From Owenia fusiformis (lineage: Eukaryota; Annelida; Polychaeta; Sabellida; Oweniidae), in the NCBI GenBank assembly GCA_903813345.2, contig CAIIXF020000010.1, forward strand, positions 19,231,181 to 19,295,180: a DNA stretch of 64,000 nucleotides, in the 5' to 3' direction. The position numbers and the translations under genes are program-made. Shown here piece after piece: positions 12,701 through 23,689 of this stretch. Each line of letters opens with the position of its first letter. Position 1 is the stretch's first letter. The notes under the pieces are model-generated. The model saw only the letters and a list, made by a program, of their open reading frames with translations. It was not told the origin of the DNA and did no database searches.

Positions 12701-15700
12701 ATTTATATTGTACGGAATGAAACAAAACGATCACATTTGAAGTTGTCATTTACCCATTAAAATGTATTCTTATTTTCAATTAAGGATTGGGGTTTACCAA
12801 TATAACAAGCAAGATTATCTGTATCAAATATGGGCTCCCGGGCCATCCTAGAACATAGCCAATATCAATCAAGTAGTGAGCAACGTGTAAGCACTCATCT
12901 ACACGTAAAAACCTGTAACTTTCACGCTTACCTGTAGAAGGTAGATTAATCTGACGTCATTTTCCTGCGTGCGCATAGAAGTACACGTTCATGTTTTGTT
13001 GAATACGCGTCTGTAAATTGCACCAATACGATAATCTCGTGTAAAAACCTGCAAACTTCACGCTGGCCCACAGGAAATAAACAAATCTGACGTCATTTAT
13101 CTGCAAATCTGCGCGCACATTGAAGTTCACGTTCAAGTTTTGTTCAATACGTGTAGCTTAACCTCTCTAATAAGTTTGTCATTTACGGCCTTCAGTTGGA
13201 AATTTCAAATGTCTAACAAGTGATATCCTTTTATGAAGGCCACACTGACATCTTTACAATGATATTGCAATGATGTTAGTGTACTTGTATTCACATGAAT
13301 TAAAGATACCCTGATATGCTTTATTTTCAGAGCTTGTCAAAGTGCATGGAAATGAATCTGAAGCATTGCATCAAAGAAGATGGAATGATTCCTTATTTCT
13401 GTGGCAACGAGGAATTTTGCACGTTAGTTAACAGATTACACGAAAGTAGATGTCAAATTTAAAAGATTTTGATTTAAAGTAAAAAAAACAAAGTTAAAGA
13501 TATTAATTAAAAGCTCGAAAACAGTGTTTGATAGTTGCAATTTACAAGTTTTGAGAAATAGCCTTGAATATTCACAATTAAATTGGGATCAGTAATCGCC
13601 ACATACAGAGAGGTGATAATAATTATGATGGGACAAAAAGTTACATTACTATTCTATTAACCTCAATTTCATAAATTGATATTTTGAATATTCTAGATAT
13701 GACAAAGACAAAAGTCTTGCAAAGGCCAAAGAAAACATAGAAAGACATTACCAATTTGTTGGTATCTCCGAGGAGTTCAATCTGACGCTTATAGCATTGG
13801 AGAAGATAATACCCAGGTTTTTTGCAGGGGCGTATGGTGTATATAAAGGTGAATTTATTGTATATGAATATGACTTTGTTATTAAGGTGACTTTATTTAA
13901 TATGGAGATGACTTTGTTTGTTATTAAGGTGACTTTATTCATATGAAGATGACTTTTTTATTTATTTATTTATACATATATATTTCAACAGCAAATGTTC
14001 AAAAATGTTATGTCACAACCAAAAAGTTGGTCTCCATTGGTCTTCTTTTTGTGTTGGTGGTTGGCTATCGGCGGGTGGCGGGTGGCGGTTGGTGGTTGGC
14101 GTCTGTAGCAAATTCTTACAACTTCCACTAACTTAAAAAATACTGTCTAGACTGACTGCATTTTTTTAAAATCATCTACAAGTCTTCAGAAATTCAAATC
14201 TGACTTTATATTTAAGATTTTACCTTTAATGACCTTTAAAATGTCAAAAAAGGTATTTTTCAACTTGTTTCAAATTGACCATTTTTTCAAAATCATATAC
14301 AAGTTCATGATCAAATCTGACTTTAGAGTTGAGTTTTGACCTTCAGTGACCTTATCAAGGTAAAAAAAAGGTCAAAAGGGTACTTTTGAACTTGCTTCAA
14401 ATTTTCTTTTTAAAATCGTTTATGAATTTTCAAGTTCAAATCTGACTATAGATGTTACGCGGTATGGCATACATTCATGGTTGCGCGGTATTTGTGATAC
14501 GGGTGAAAATGCCATACTCACCTGCGGTATATGGCATATTCCACAGGTGAGTATGCGATATTCCGCAGTGAATATGCGATTCATTGATTTCAGTGAATAC
14601 TGATAATCACCAGCGGAAAATCTCATACTCACTTGCGGAATATGCCATATACTGCAGGTGAATATGACATATACCGCAGGTCAAAACGTGATACAGAAAG
14701 CCTTGATTTGATTGGTTGCGAGAATCGACTCTAAATGTAAAACTACGCTGGATTACCAATATCGTTAGTGCGTCGAGTACTAATACATGATTCCTGGATT
14801 GATTGAGTAAGTTTATTACACGATATTGGTGACTGATACTTCTGCTAAGTGAATATATTCGATACATAGTACTGTTGATTCAGTAATCATTATAATAATT
14901 TATAACGTTTTACTTGTTTGTTCAATCGATGCACTTGACAATTGCATACTTCCGTATCACGTTCTCATTGGTTAGTGTGTATGCCATATACCGCAGGTGA
15001 ATCTGTCATACACCGCAAGTGAATATGCCATATTCGTTGCGGAATATGACATATTTTTGTATCGTGTTTACCGCGTAACAATAGATTTGACCTTCAATGA
15101 CATTCTCAAGGACGAAGAAGATTTGACTTTCAATGACCTTCTCAAGGTCAAAAAGGTCTTTTTTCAACTTGTTTCAAATTGACCAATTTTTCAAAATCAT
15201 CTACAAGTTCTCAGAAGTTCCAATCTGACTTGAGATTTGAGATTTTACCTTCAATGACCTTCTCGGGGTCAAAAAAAGTATTTTTCAACTTGCTTCAAAT
15301 TGACCAATTTTTTCTAAATCATTTACAAGTTCTCAAAAATTCAAATATGACTTTAGATTGAACTGATACTATTGTGAGCAACTAAGTGATGACATTTTCT
15401 GATGTTAATGCCTTGTTTCTCATTAAGGTGACTTTATTTTATATGAAGATGACTGTGTTTCTTATTAAGGTGACTTTATTTTTTTATGAAGATGACTGTG
15501 TTTCTTATTAAGGTGACTTTATTATGTTTGAAGTTGACTTTGTTTGCTATTAAGGTGACTTTATTTTATATGACGATAACTGTGTTTCTTATTAAGGTGA
15601 ATTTATTGTAATATGAAGATGACTTTGTTTCTTATTAAGGTGACTTCATCATATCCTTTAAAAGTGACTTGTTTGTCTATTCGAACATGACTGTATTCAC

Positions 15701-16630
15701 GCCTTCTATAAACTGTGAACAAAGTCAATTCTTCAGCTGGGTTATATTCGAGATCAAATTCCCCGGCTCTGTACTCAGTGTTTCGTTCAGTGCACTCATT
15801 GGTCAGTTTAGGCCGTTCCGTTCTTTTCGCATCCCCCTCTCGTCTGCAAAATTCAAAATGGCAAATTGTCCGGAAGTAAAATATCCACCGTGATTTTTTT
15901 GTTTCTAGACAATATAGAATTAATTTCAATAATTATCGATCAATGTAGTAGATATGCGTGAAACCAATAAAATAATCCGAAATGTCAATAAAAAACTTAG
16001 TCGGGGTCAGGAGGTAAGTAAAAAAATTGGAACAGCCAAACGCTCAACCGGAAGTAGAAATGAAAAAATTGGAAATAACAACGAAATTGACGATTTTGCA
16101 TTATTCTGGTGAGTTTTCATGTTCGAATCGTAATATAGACCTCAGAGCAGGGGTACTAGAGACCAGCAGGGTGTATTCGAAACTAGTACCCCTGCTCTTC
16201 GGTCTATATTTCTTAATGAACGTGGCATTGACATAAGGGTCGAACGATATTGTTGCCCATTTGACGTGTCATTGGATAATTATAGCATTAACATGTTTAA
16301 TTCTCCCTAGCTATTCTTAATAAGAGTTTTTGTGTCCGCCTATATATTCCCTCAAAAACAATCAGTTGCCGAATCATTTCAAGTGTGAATAACTATTTTG
16401 ACCACTCGGATAAATGGATCATTGTCTCTTTTTCAGATATGAAGAAGGATCTAAACGTTAGCCCCTCTAAGAACATGAGGCCCTCAATCGACAAAAGAGC
16501 AAGAATTAAAATCATAGACAAACTTAGACACGAGTACGAACTCTACTATTTCATCAAACAGCGGTTCTATGCTAAACTAGTCCAGTTAAATATCACTCCT
16601 TTGCAGTATCTTGTTCAAGACATCGACTGA
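9684..16630 (+). CDS. Heparan sulfate/uronyl 2-O-sulfotransferase-like protein, seven exons
   Basis: Join 9684-9768, 9897-10078, 11045-11127, 11654-11734, 13333-13422, 13697-13848, 16437-16630; 288 residues. The family transfers sulfate from PAPS to the 2-O position of uronic acid in glycosaminoglycans in the Golgi. Exon 1 gives a type II signal anchor (SVLGLIAVLFIVTTCIYI). PKTGCTT matches the 5'-phosphosulfate loop and VRDPLERQQSLYYY the 3'-phosphate site. LLFRRHTYFVDF aligns with HS2ST YHGHVSYLDF: the second active-site His is kept, the first is Arg. Four cysteines (SKC, KHC, YFC, EFC) match the family's disulfides. Exon 6 (FVGISEEF to IPRFFAGAYGVY) matches the FLVGVTEE to PRFF region. Splice phases agree throughout. 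At 288 residues it is shorter than HS2ST (about 356) and UST (about 406), partly in the N-terminal stem and around exons 4-5, so a small exon could be missing. HS2ST versus UST is unresolved. Confidence 0.85.
9897..10078 (+). CDS. Sulfotransferase exon 2: PAPS 5'-phosphosulfate loop
   Basis: Acceptor CTTTGTTGCAG. It encodes a short stem and then LIYNMVPKTGCTTLMSIID, equivalent to the VIYNRVPKTASTSF region of HS2ST. Donor TTCG|GTAGGT, phase 0. The frame stays open for another 190 bases past the donor but loses all family similarity there. Confidence 0.85.
11045..11127 (+). CDS. Sulfotransferase exon 3: active-site histidine segment
   Basis: Acceptor GATACTAG, donor AATAG|GTACGG, phase 2. It encodes ELGYVFHINNVKGPLLF and RRHTYFVDFN. 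The RRH lines up with the HGH of HS2ST, whose histidines are catalytic. Confidence 0.8.
11654..11734 (+). CDS. Sulfotransferase exon 4: PAPS 3'-phosphate site
   Basis: Acceptor TATATCGCAG, donor ATCAG|GTACTT, phase 2. It encodes YKERMPLYINMVRDPLERQQ then SLYYYI, the counterpart of the IYINVIRDPIERLVSYYYF block. Confidence 0.9.
11816..12221 (-). mobile_element. MITE family M9, copy 2 (in sulfotransferase intron 4)
   Basis: 406 bp flanked by the perfect 9-bp duplication ACGTAGACG at 11807-11815 and 12222-12230. The terminal inverted repeats start AAGAGGAGGGAAAG on the left and CAGAGGGGGAATAA on the right (complement). It is the inverse of the copy at 18721, with about 40 extra internal bp from a local duplication. 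The 9-bp duplication suggests a Mutator-type superfamily. Confidence 0.85.
12248..13168. mobile_element. Non-autonomous TIR element (in sulfotransferase intron 4)
   Basis: Ends AGAGAGGTTAAGCTTCACGT and the complement of ACGTGTAGCTTAACCTCTCT. The right half contains two tandem units of about 140 bp that share AAAACCTG, TTCACGCT and TCTGACGTCATTT. No transposase is visible. Confidence 0.7.
12408..12478 (+). other. tRNA-like sequence (possible SINE head or tRNA pseudogene)
   Basis: TGGTGTAATGGTTAGCACT is a good match to the A box and D arm of tRNA-Gln/Glu type genes, and GGTATCAAATCTAG about 25 bases on resembles a B box. The acceptor stem does not pair and the anticodon arm is not canonical, so a working tRNA is unlikely. 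It lies inside the TIR element. Confidence 0.4.
13333..13422 (+). CDS. Sulfotransferase exon 5: cysteine-rich segment
   Basis: Encodes LSKCMEMNLKHC, then GMIPYFCGNEEFC, matching the DEC, DC, IPFFCGH and EC cysteine pattern of HS2ST. Phase agreement with exon 4 requires the second AG of TTTTCAGAG, so the start is either 13333 or, if a small exon was missed, 13331. Donor GCAC|GTTAGT, phase 2. Confidence 0.75.
13697..13848 (+). CDS. Sulfotransferase exon 6
   Basis: Acceptor ATATTCTAG. It encodes AKENIERHYQFVGISEEFNL and IPRFFAGAYGVYK, corresponding to the HS2ST stretch with YFLVGVTEEL and PRFFRGA. Donor TAAAG|GTGAAT, phase 1, lies at the first base of a minisatellite. Confidence 0.85.
13849..13950. 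repeat. Minisatellite, about 43-bp unit, first block
   Basis: Units of the form ATTAAGGTGACTTTATT plus ATATGAAGATGACTTTG. The array starts at the exon 6 donor and resumes at 15413. Confidence 0.8.
14055..14105 (+). repeat. GGT/GGC-rich tract
   Basis: A run of GGTGGTTGG, GGCGGGTGGC and similar units, strongly G-rich against the AT-rich surroundings. It could form G-rich secondary structure on the + strand. Confidence 0.6.
14133..14452. repeat. Degenerate satellite, about 120-130-bp unit, left block
   Basis: Repeats carry TTGTTTCAAATTGACCA, AATCATCTACAAGTTCTCA and GACCTTCAATGACCTTCTC. The right block is 15086-15361 and one unit lies at 62694-62785. Confidence 0.75.
14453..15080. mobile_element. 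TG..CA element with 5-bp duplication, copy 1 (solo-LTR-like or Ginger-like)
   Basis: 628 bp with ends TGTTACGCGG and CCGCGTAACA, flanked by ATAGA at 14448-14452 and 15081-15085. It splits the satellite. Inside are many inverted copies of words such as ATGGCATATTCCGC and CACCTGCGG. The TG..CA ends and 5-bp duplication fit a solo LTR. The 10-bp terminal repeats and inner palindromes also fit a non-autonomous integrase-type (Ginger) DNA transposon. Confidence 0.65.
15086..15361. repeat. Degenerate satellite, right block
   Basis: Continues the array broken by the TG..CA element. The units match those at 14133-14452. Confidence 0.75.
15413..15668. repeat. Minisatellite, about 43-bp unit, second block
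   Basis: About six units of ATTAAGGTGACTTTATT then ATATGAAGATGACTGTG. Same family as the block that starts at the exon 6 donor. Confidence 0.85.
15669..15790. repeat. Dispersed repeat related to 50008-50090
   Basis: Shares TATTCGAACATGACTGTATT and CTTCTATAAACTGT with the 50.0 kb region in the same orientation. Confidence 0.6.
16132..16209. repeat. Hairpin repeat
   Basis: The arms AATATAGACCTCAGAGCAGG and CCTGCTCTTCGGTCTATATT are complementary. The right arm recurs at about 50217-50247, so it is a mobile fold-back family. Confidence 0.65.
16437..16630 (+). CDS. Sulfotransferase exon 7: C-terminal end
   Basis: Acceptor CTCTTTTTCAG. It encodes a basic stretch with RPSIDKRARIKI, then LRHEYELYYFIKQRFY and the end VQDID followed by TGA. 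This matches the terminal helix of HS2ST (ENEFYEFALEQF). Confidence 0.85.
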
Positions 16631-18299
16631 TATCTTTAACCCCTAGATTTCGTTTGATACAGGGTGACAACTTACAGAGCACGGTACATCAACCATTGTT
16701 CCGAATTCTCATTATCAATATACAAATATAATGTATATAATGCGAAGCCTAAATGTAAACGCACAAGCGAAAGAAGAGCAAAGACGAAAGAGCATTACAT
16801 GAACACAAGAATGGAGGGCTAATATGAGAGAACATCAACCATGGTGAAAAGCAAATCCTCGATATCCGAATCATTATCTAACCTTCCTCTCTACCATCGT
16901 CCAAAACCAGTGAATTCAAAACCACGAGCTGAGACACGATATAACAAGGCATATGTAGAAAAAGTGCCAATATGAATACGCGTCAATTTAGGTAAAGAGC
17001 ATAGTATATAAATAGAACAGTTGGAAATATAAAGCATCTTCGTTCTTCGTTCATGAGGATTTTTACTACACATTATAGCTAGAAATATACATAAAACAAA
17101 AAGTTTCATGCCAATAAAGAATTTAAGATGGCAGCAATGTCTGTTAGTGTATATAATATAGGAAGAGATTGTCTTACACTGCCACCTTTAAATAAACAAT
17201 ATTTCTATCACACATTAGCCCTTTGCCACAAATAAACCGAGGGACAAATGTACTGAACGAATTGCAGGAGATGTCAAATCAATCTGCCAAAGAGGTTTCC
17301 CTGCCCTTCAATTTATCTCGATGCAACTTGTGAAATATATGCTAGTATTCTGCTGGTACATGTATATAGGCCACCCTTGGTTCTGCAAGAAAATATTGGA
17401 CTTGATTGAGCAAAACCAGTTTTAAAACAAAAGAGTTCATACCTTTTGAATACATTGACTAAGAAATACAAGTAAGGTCATAAGAAGTAAATTGTATGTG
17501 TTACATCCTCTCTCGCTAGCATGATTTTTGAGTCAGAAAAAATCAAATCTTAATAGCATTAATATGAAAACAAATAATAATCCCCGGGGATCTAAAGGGA
17601 CATTAAAGTTGTAATGCGTCCAAATATTTTCTTAACTAAACTAAAAGGTCATTATTGCCATTTAGGTAATTATTACCATTTAGCCTAGTTATTTTAAGAA
17701 TGAGTTTTAAACTTTGCATCATAAGTAAGCATTTACTATATGTTGCAGAAGGTATGGTATGATTAATATATTTAGACATTAATCATTCTTTGGTTGCATT
17801 GGCATTTTTCAGATTGGACATTCTACGATTACTTTAGATGAATACAATTACAGTGGTATTGACTTTGAAATACTGAACATTTCTGAATCGCAAATGTGTT
17901 TCTCAGAATGTAAAACATGTTTTTGTGGTAATTGGAACAGTGTATGCAAATATATGTGAAGTACTTTGGTTTCTTAGACTTAAATATTGTGCATTTTCGT
18001 TCTATTGATACCTCTGAAATAAATTCCATTACTGTTATATACCATGCTGATTAAATCCGCTATGCAACAATCTGTAAACGGTACTGTTTCAACTGTTGCA
18101 CTTCAGGTAAGTAACCCGTAGATTTTAAAATCCTGCAGTTTTTCATAAGTCTGGGCACTTTTGCATGAGTTTTAGCTAAAACTGTCAAAAATCTCCCCCT
18201 TGACAAAAGCTCACCCTTGGTAAAAGCCGGCTAAGGGCAGGCACTCCGTATTGACAATACTGAAATCCAAGAACGTATAGATAGATCAACTGAACGGAT
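16631..18299. other. 3' flank of the sulfotransferase gene; little recognised
   Basis: An AATAAA at 17113-17118 is a candidate poly(A) signal, 480 bases past the stop. Otherwise AT-rich with no exon or repeat I can name. Confidence 0.4.
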
Positions 18300-18380
18300 T
18301 TCAAAACCCTGGACCCCTACCTCCTTATCTACTTTACAAGTGCTGTGAAAGTAGATAAGGGAGGGGGTCCAGGGACTTGA
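18300..18380. repeat. Hairpin MITE
   Basis: CCCTGGACCCC and CCTTATCTACTTT are answered by AAAGTAGATAAGG and GGGGTCCAGGG across a 13-bp loop. Confidence 0.7.
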
Positions 18381-18445
18381 AGCAAGACTATACAAACGTC
18401 AAACAGGAAACGACACAAACTTATGATAAAGACATTTCCTTAAAC

Positions 18446-19355
18446 ACTGGTGATCCACTCGATTACGCTGGTTACCGAAACGGTTCGTTTTGGTAACAAA
18501 ATGTCGGAACGTCGAAGGTACGATTTTTCTCTTTTCCTATTTCACACGTTGTAGGCAGAATTCCCACGACATTTTTTATATACGTTTGTGTATCAGTATC
18601 ATATGTTTAAGAAAATCTACATATGTGCGAACAAATAGTTCAGAAGACAGCAGAATCGTCGATTTAATTTTTCACTTAAGTTACATAAACGGTTTTTTGA
18701 AAAACAGTTAAGATCTGCACCAGAGGGGGAGAAACACCAGGGTTCAAAGATGACATACGCTTATAATGTAAATCTGTATTGAGATGACACGGTCGCTGAT
18801 TGGTCAAAAGTCGACAAACAAATGACGTCATCAATGGCGGTTTCAAAATTTTCGAAATACGCTTCGAATAATATTATGTTCATTTCTGGCGTGTTAACCA
18901 ATATCATAGCTTCTCATTTCACATCAAGATAAAGAAAGGTGTACGGAATATGCCTATATCAATTATAACATCCCATCGAAGTGTAGTATTTGATAACTAG
19001 CCGATGAAAATTCGAACGAACGAAGGTGGTAAGCAAGAGAGGTAATTATGTCTGTCATCTTGAAACTCTGGGGCTTTCCCTCCTCTTGATCTGCACTTTT
19101 AACCAAAACCGTTTATGTAACTTAAGTGAGGAATTAAATCGACGATTCTGTTGTCTTCTGAGCTATTTTTTCGCAAACATGAACATTTTCTAAAACATAT
19201 GATACTGATATACGTTTGTGAGAAAAAACATCGTGGGGATTCTGCCTACAACGCGTGAAATAAGAAAAAAAGAAAAATCGTACCTTCGACGTTCCGACAT
19301 TTTGTTACCAAAACGGTTCGTTTTGGTAGCCAGCGTAATCGAGTGGATCACCAGT
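18446..19355. mobile_element. Palindromic element family P (ends ACTGGTGATCC), copy 1, carrying a nested MITE
   Basis: Arms of about 265 bp run inward from ACTGGTGATCCACTCGATTA and its complement. Both include GTCGGAACGTCGAAGGTACG. A complete M9 MITE sits at its centre. Without the MITE the element is about 530 bp. Copies or parts recur near 23.7, 30.5, 36.4 and 48.7 kb. Confidence 0.8.
18721..19087 (+). mobile_element. MITE family M9, copy 1 (nested)
   Basis: 367 bp flanked by the perfect 9-bp duplication GATCTGCAC at 18712-18720 and 19088-19096. Ends CAGAGGGGGAGAAAC and CTTTCCCTCCTCTT. It inserted at the centre of the family P palindrome and so is younger than it. Confidence 0.9.
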
Positions 19356-21550
19356 GTTAAATAAATGTGGCGAAATTAAACTGGACATTTGTCGTCTAAG
19401 TGCTGGCAACCGAATACGGTGCTATTGATGCAGAGTTTGGGGCATACATGTAAATGAACAAAGCAATTGGCCTAACCAACGTCAAAAACCTTCATTAAAA
19501 TGACTGAACCAACGTCATAACAATGATGATTATCATCAGGACAATTTAAATTCAGGTCACAAAATATGTTTTCTGCCATAGACAATTATCAAAATGAAGC
19601 CTCATCCCCAATTACTAATAATATTTCAATTAGCAATGTGAATGAAACCCTTAAACCCTGTCATAGGCGATCTAAGGGTAAACATAATTGTTCAAAATTC
19701 AGAAAATATTACAAAAAGTTTCATTGAAAATATGTTTTAGTGATTTTGTATCTTTTATGTGATTTTAGAGAAAATATTTTGCAATGTGTGAAAAGAATTT
19801 AAGCCCAAGACTCAATGCATTGTGGCTGCTTCATTCAACTTAGATGTTGTCTCCTAAACTTTGCATTCCGTATGCGGGTCCATGCAAAGATTTGATACCA
19901 TAGCCATATACCATATTCATCTCCTAGCAAACATGTCCGAGTCTTTTTATGATCGATGTGTTGGTTTTCCTTGTATCCTTGAACTTTGGCAGGCCGTTAA
20001 ACAAAGTATTTACTTCCTATGGCCCTATATTAAATTGAATTGTTTTTGGCCTGGAGTTCAGGAGTTGATGACTTGGTAAAAGATTATGGAGGTGGTAATT
20101 TGACAATTACTCGTAACTGGACTCGTACATCTAAAAAACAAATTGTAGTGGTTGGATGTATGCCAATGGATGCTTCGTTACAATACTTTAGAAACATACA
20201 ATTTACAGTTCAGTTTCCCGCCTACGTCCATATTCTAAGGATGCGTAGCAAATGTTCTAAAGGTTTTTAATACAATTCCTTGGGCGAACAGAATTCTCAA
20301 ACCTTTCTAGGAAGGCAGGCTATGTCCAATAACTTTGTGGATCAACAGAGAATTCTCAATTTAAGTTGAGAATTTATTTTCAGATAATTTACCACAGAAA
20401 TTCCCTGTGCTCCACTATACAACTTTTGATGACGTCACATTTAGGGGGATCCCTCTCAGTTCATTTTTTTAGATTTGCCAAATCAATATTCATATTTAAT
20501 ATGAGAAAAGGGGACATAGTCCTGGCATTCAAACCCAATGGTAAGAAAAAGGAGGATCCAGAGTCTATGAGAAAAGTAAATGCACTACAGTAAGCTACCT
20601 ATTTATTGTGATAATATGACCAAAATTACAAAGTCAGGAGTACAACTTCAAGGATTTCCCCTTTTTTTCTTTTTGCCAGCTAAGAAACAGGCATTTTATC
20701 CGTGACTTTTTATGACCTACAACATATCTGGATTTTCCTGTATGTGTATTTATTTACCCAGTTATTGATTTAGTAAATCAATTTAGGGAGAAATAAATCA
20801 TAATTTAAATAAATAACGTATGAAACTTTAAAGAGAGAATCAGATATAGTGACCAGGCTAAACAAAAAATTGTTTCAATTTTAGAATATTATTGGCTCAT
20901 GTCATTCCTTGTCATGTCTATTTTCTAAAAATCACAAAAGTGCATACTTTATTCGAGGAAAACTAAAGATTTTTACAATAATTAGAATGGTTACCATTCT
21001 TATTATTTTGAGAATTTAAACATTTTTCACTCATTTTTGCACTTTGAATCATTAATAACTTCACCAATTTATAAGATATTGTGAATCTTTTGGGAGATAT
21101 TGTATTTGATATTGTAAGGAATAGATTGGTAGGTCAATTATACATGTTGCTTGTAATTTTGTCACCCCCTATAGATCAGATTCTGCCTTTAAGAAAATTC
21201 CTCAAATGTTTATCGCAATAGCTAGGAGATCTTTTCATTCTACTTTGTGAAATATGTAGTATACAATAACATGTTAAATGTGTGGTGACATCATGAATAC
21301 CAACAAATTCAAAATCTCACACAACAACTTTGTGCAATGTCTAATGTGTTTAAACTGTTTCTTTATTCGGTACATTAAATATTCTATACATACCAAATAA
21401 AACAAGCAATTTACCAAACCTTTACCCAAAGGTTGTTGGCATTTACATTTGATATTCATACATGTATTTATGCGATGCAGCGAATCAATTTGTTTTCCTG
21501 AACGCACGTATACTTACGGTATATTGAATTTATATTCGGTAAATATCGAA
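19356..21550. other. No recognised feature
   Basis: AT-rich intergenic sequence. Open frames here are short, show no motif and are not bounded by good splice sites. Confidence 0.4.
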
Positions 21551-21554
21551 TGAC

Positions 21555-23500
21555 ATATTCGATAAAGGGTAGGTGTCGATATGGTGAACTGAATTCAACT
21601 ATGTTTTTCTCTTAAACCAATTATTGAAAACATTCTGTAAAAAACACGGTCTTATATGTAATGTTAACTGATTGGCAACAATTTAATGCAAAAATTATTT
21701 ACACCCCTCCATAAGTTTGGCAACCTGAGCTCCCCCATTGAACTACATGTTAAAGCCTCTTCAAGTTTGAATTTTTATTTACTCAACCTGCGATGAAAAT
21801 ACTTATACTTTTGATAATTTTACTTTATTTCCAATACCTCCAAATTTTCTCATTTTTTCCTCAATTACAATAAGTCGAAAATTGATGATAAAGAATGGGT
21901 ATCGATATGGCGAGCTTTTTGAACACACGTTTCTCTTAAACCAGTCATCAAAAATTTCTGAAAATCTTACAAATTGTCAATTATTTAATGGCCATCTTTT
22001 GAATGGTAACAATATAATTTGAAATAGATATACATACTTTCATCTATATTGTTTTAAAAAAACACATCAAACACTTGTTTTGTTCTTGGTATCATGTTTC
22101 CAGAGTGAAATGAAACATCTTTCCGAACCTCATTGGAACGAAACGACATAAACACAACATGTTTAGGTCTCTCGATGAAATTTTGGTTGATTTTAAAAAA
22201 AGTATCTTGTTAATGAAATAAAAGTTTTTTTTGATTTTTATCTATTTTGAGGGGATTTTGTTTTAAATTTTTGAATACTTTTTTAAAATCAACCAAAAAT
22301 TCCTTTGTATAACTTTAATATTGAGAGGTCTAAAAACATGTTGTATATGCTATTTTGTTCCAACAAGGTTCGGAAAGACATTTTATTTCATTCTCAAGAA
22401 TTGGTAGAAAGGAGCAAAAACAATTGCACTAAAAAATATATAAAATATTTCTAAATAATTTTCGCATTAAATTGTTGTCAATCAGTCAACATTACATAAA
22501 ATACCATGTTTTTTACAGAATGTTTTCAATGATTGGTTTAAGAGAAAAATATTGTTGAATTCAGTTCTCCAAATCGATACCTATCCTTTGATGAATTTTT
22601 GAAAATCGACATTCCCGTGTTAACCAATGGGAAATGTTAGGTTTGCCGCAAGTCATATGACAGAAAATCTATCCATCAGAGTCCTTGCAAAAATACGAGT
22701 TACATGTTTCTTCAGGTTCAACAAAGTTATAGGGCTTTTAAGTCAAAATTATTTTTCAAAAAAACTCTCCAATTGAAATAACACAGGAGGTGAAAAATTA
22801 TTTTCAAAAATGACTTTGAAGCGCTGTAACTTTAGTATTTATTAAATAAACTAAACACTTAGTGTACAAAAAAGGTAGACAATACAATTTTCTATATAAA
22901 AATATTTTTGCTGAATCTTTTACTGAAAAGATTTCCTGATTTCTGATTTGGATTACATGGGAATGACGATTTTCAAAAATTCATCAAATTTATCATCAAT
23001 TTTCGACCTATTGTAATTGAGGAAAAGATTGAGAAAATTTGGAGGTATTGGAAATAAAGTCAAGTTACGTTTCCATCAATATTATAAGTTATTTCATCGC
23101 AGGTTAAGTAAAGAAAAAAAGAGTCAAAAATTCAGATAAACCTTTTATTTCATTAACAAGATACTTTTTTTAAATCAATCAAACTTTCCTTCGTACAATT
23201 ACAATATTGAGAGACCTAAACACGTTGTGTTTATGTCGTTTTGTTCCAATGAGGTTCGGATAGATGTTTCATTTCATTTCGAACATATGATACCAATAAC
23301 AAAAGGAGTGTCTGATGTGTTTTCTAAAACGATATAGAAGAAAGTATTTATATATATTTCAAATTATAATGTTACCATCCAAAAGATGACAATTAAATTG
23401 ACGATGTGTAAAATTTTCAGAATGTTTTGATTACTAGTTTAAGAGAGATGCGTGTCAAAAAAGTTCACCATATCGATACCTCTCCTTTCGTTATTTTTCG
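21555..23500. mobile_element. Nested fold-back complex, family F (motif TATCGATATGG)
   Basis: Modules marked by GGTATCGATATGG and TCTCTTAAACCA occur forward at about 21565 and 21890 and reversed at about 22580 and 23480. An inner palindrome is centred near 22250 (GGTTGATTTTAAAAAAAGTA against its complement). An outer one joins CCAATACCTCCAAATTTTCTC (21831) with its complement near 23040. A single module recurs at 43310-43550. No coding region. Confidence 0.65.
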
Positions 23501-23689
23501 TTACTTCACGAGACTTTCAACCACGTGAGAATTAAAACCATGAATACATGAATAGATGTGCGACCATTTTGAAAAACTCGAGGTCACGTGACAAAGTATC
23601 GAACAACAACGAAAGTTATCGAATATTGCTTTATTGTTTTCGGTAAACAGCAAATCAGCTTTCGGTAAAATGCAGACTTCAAACTTGCA

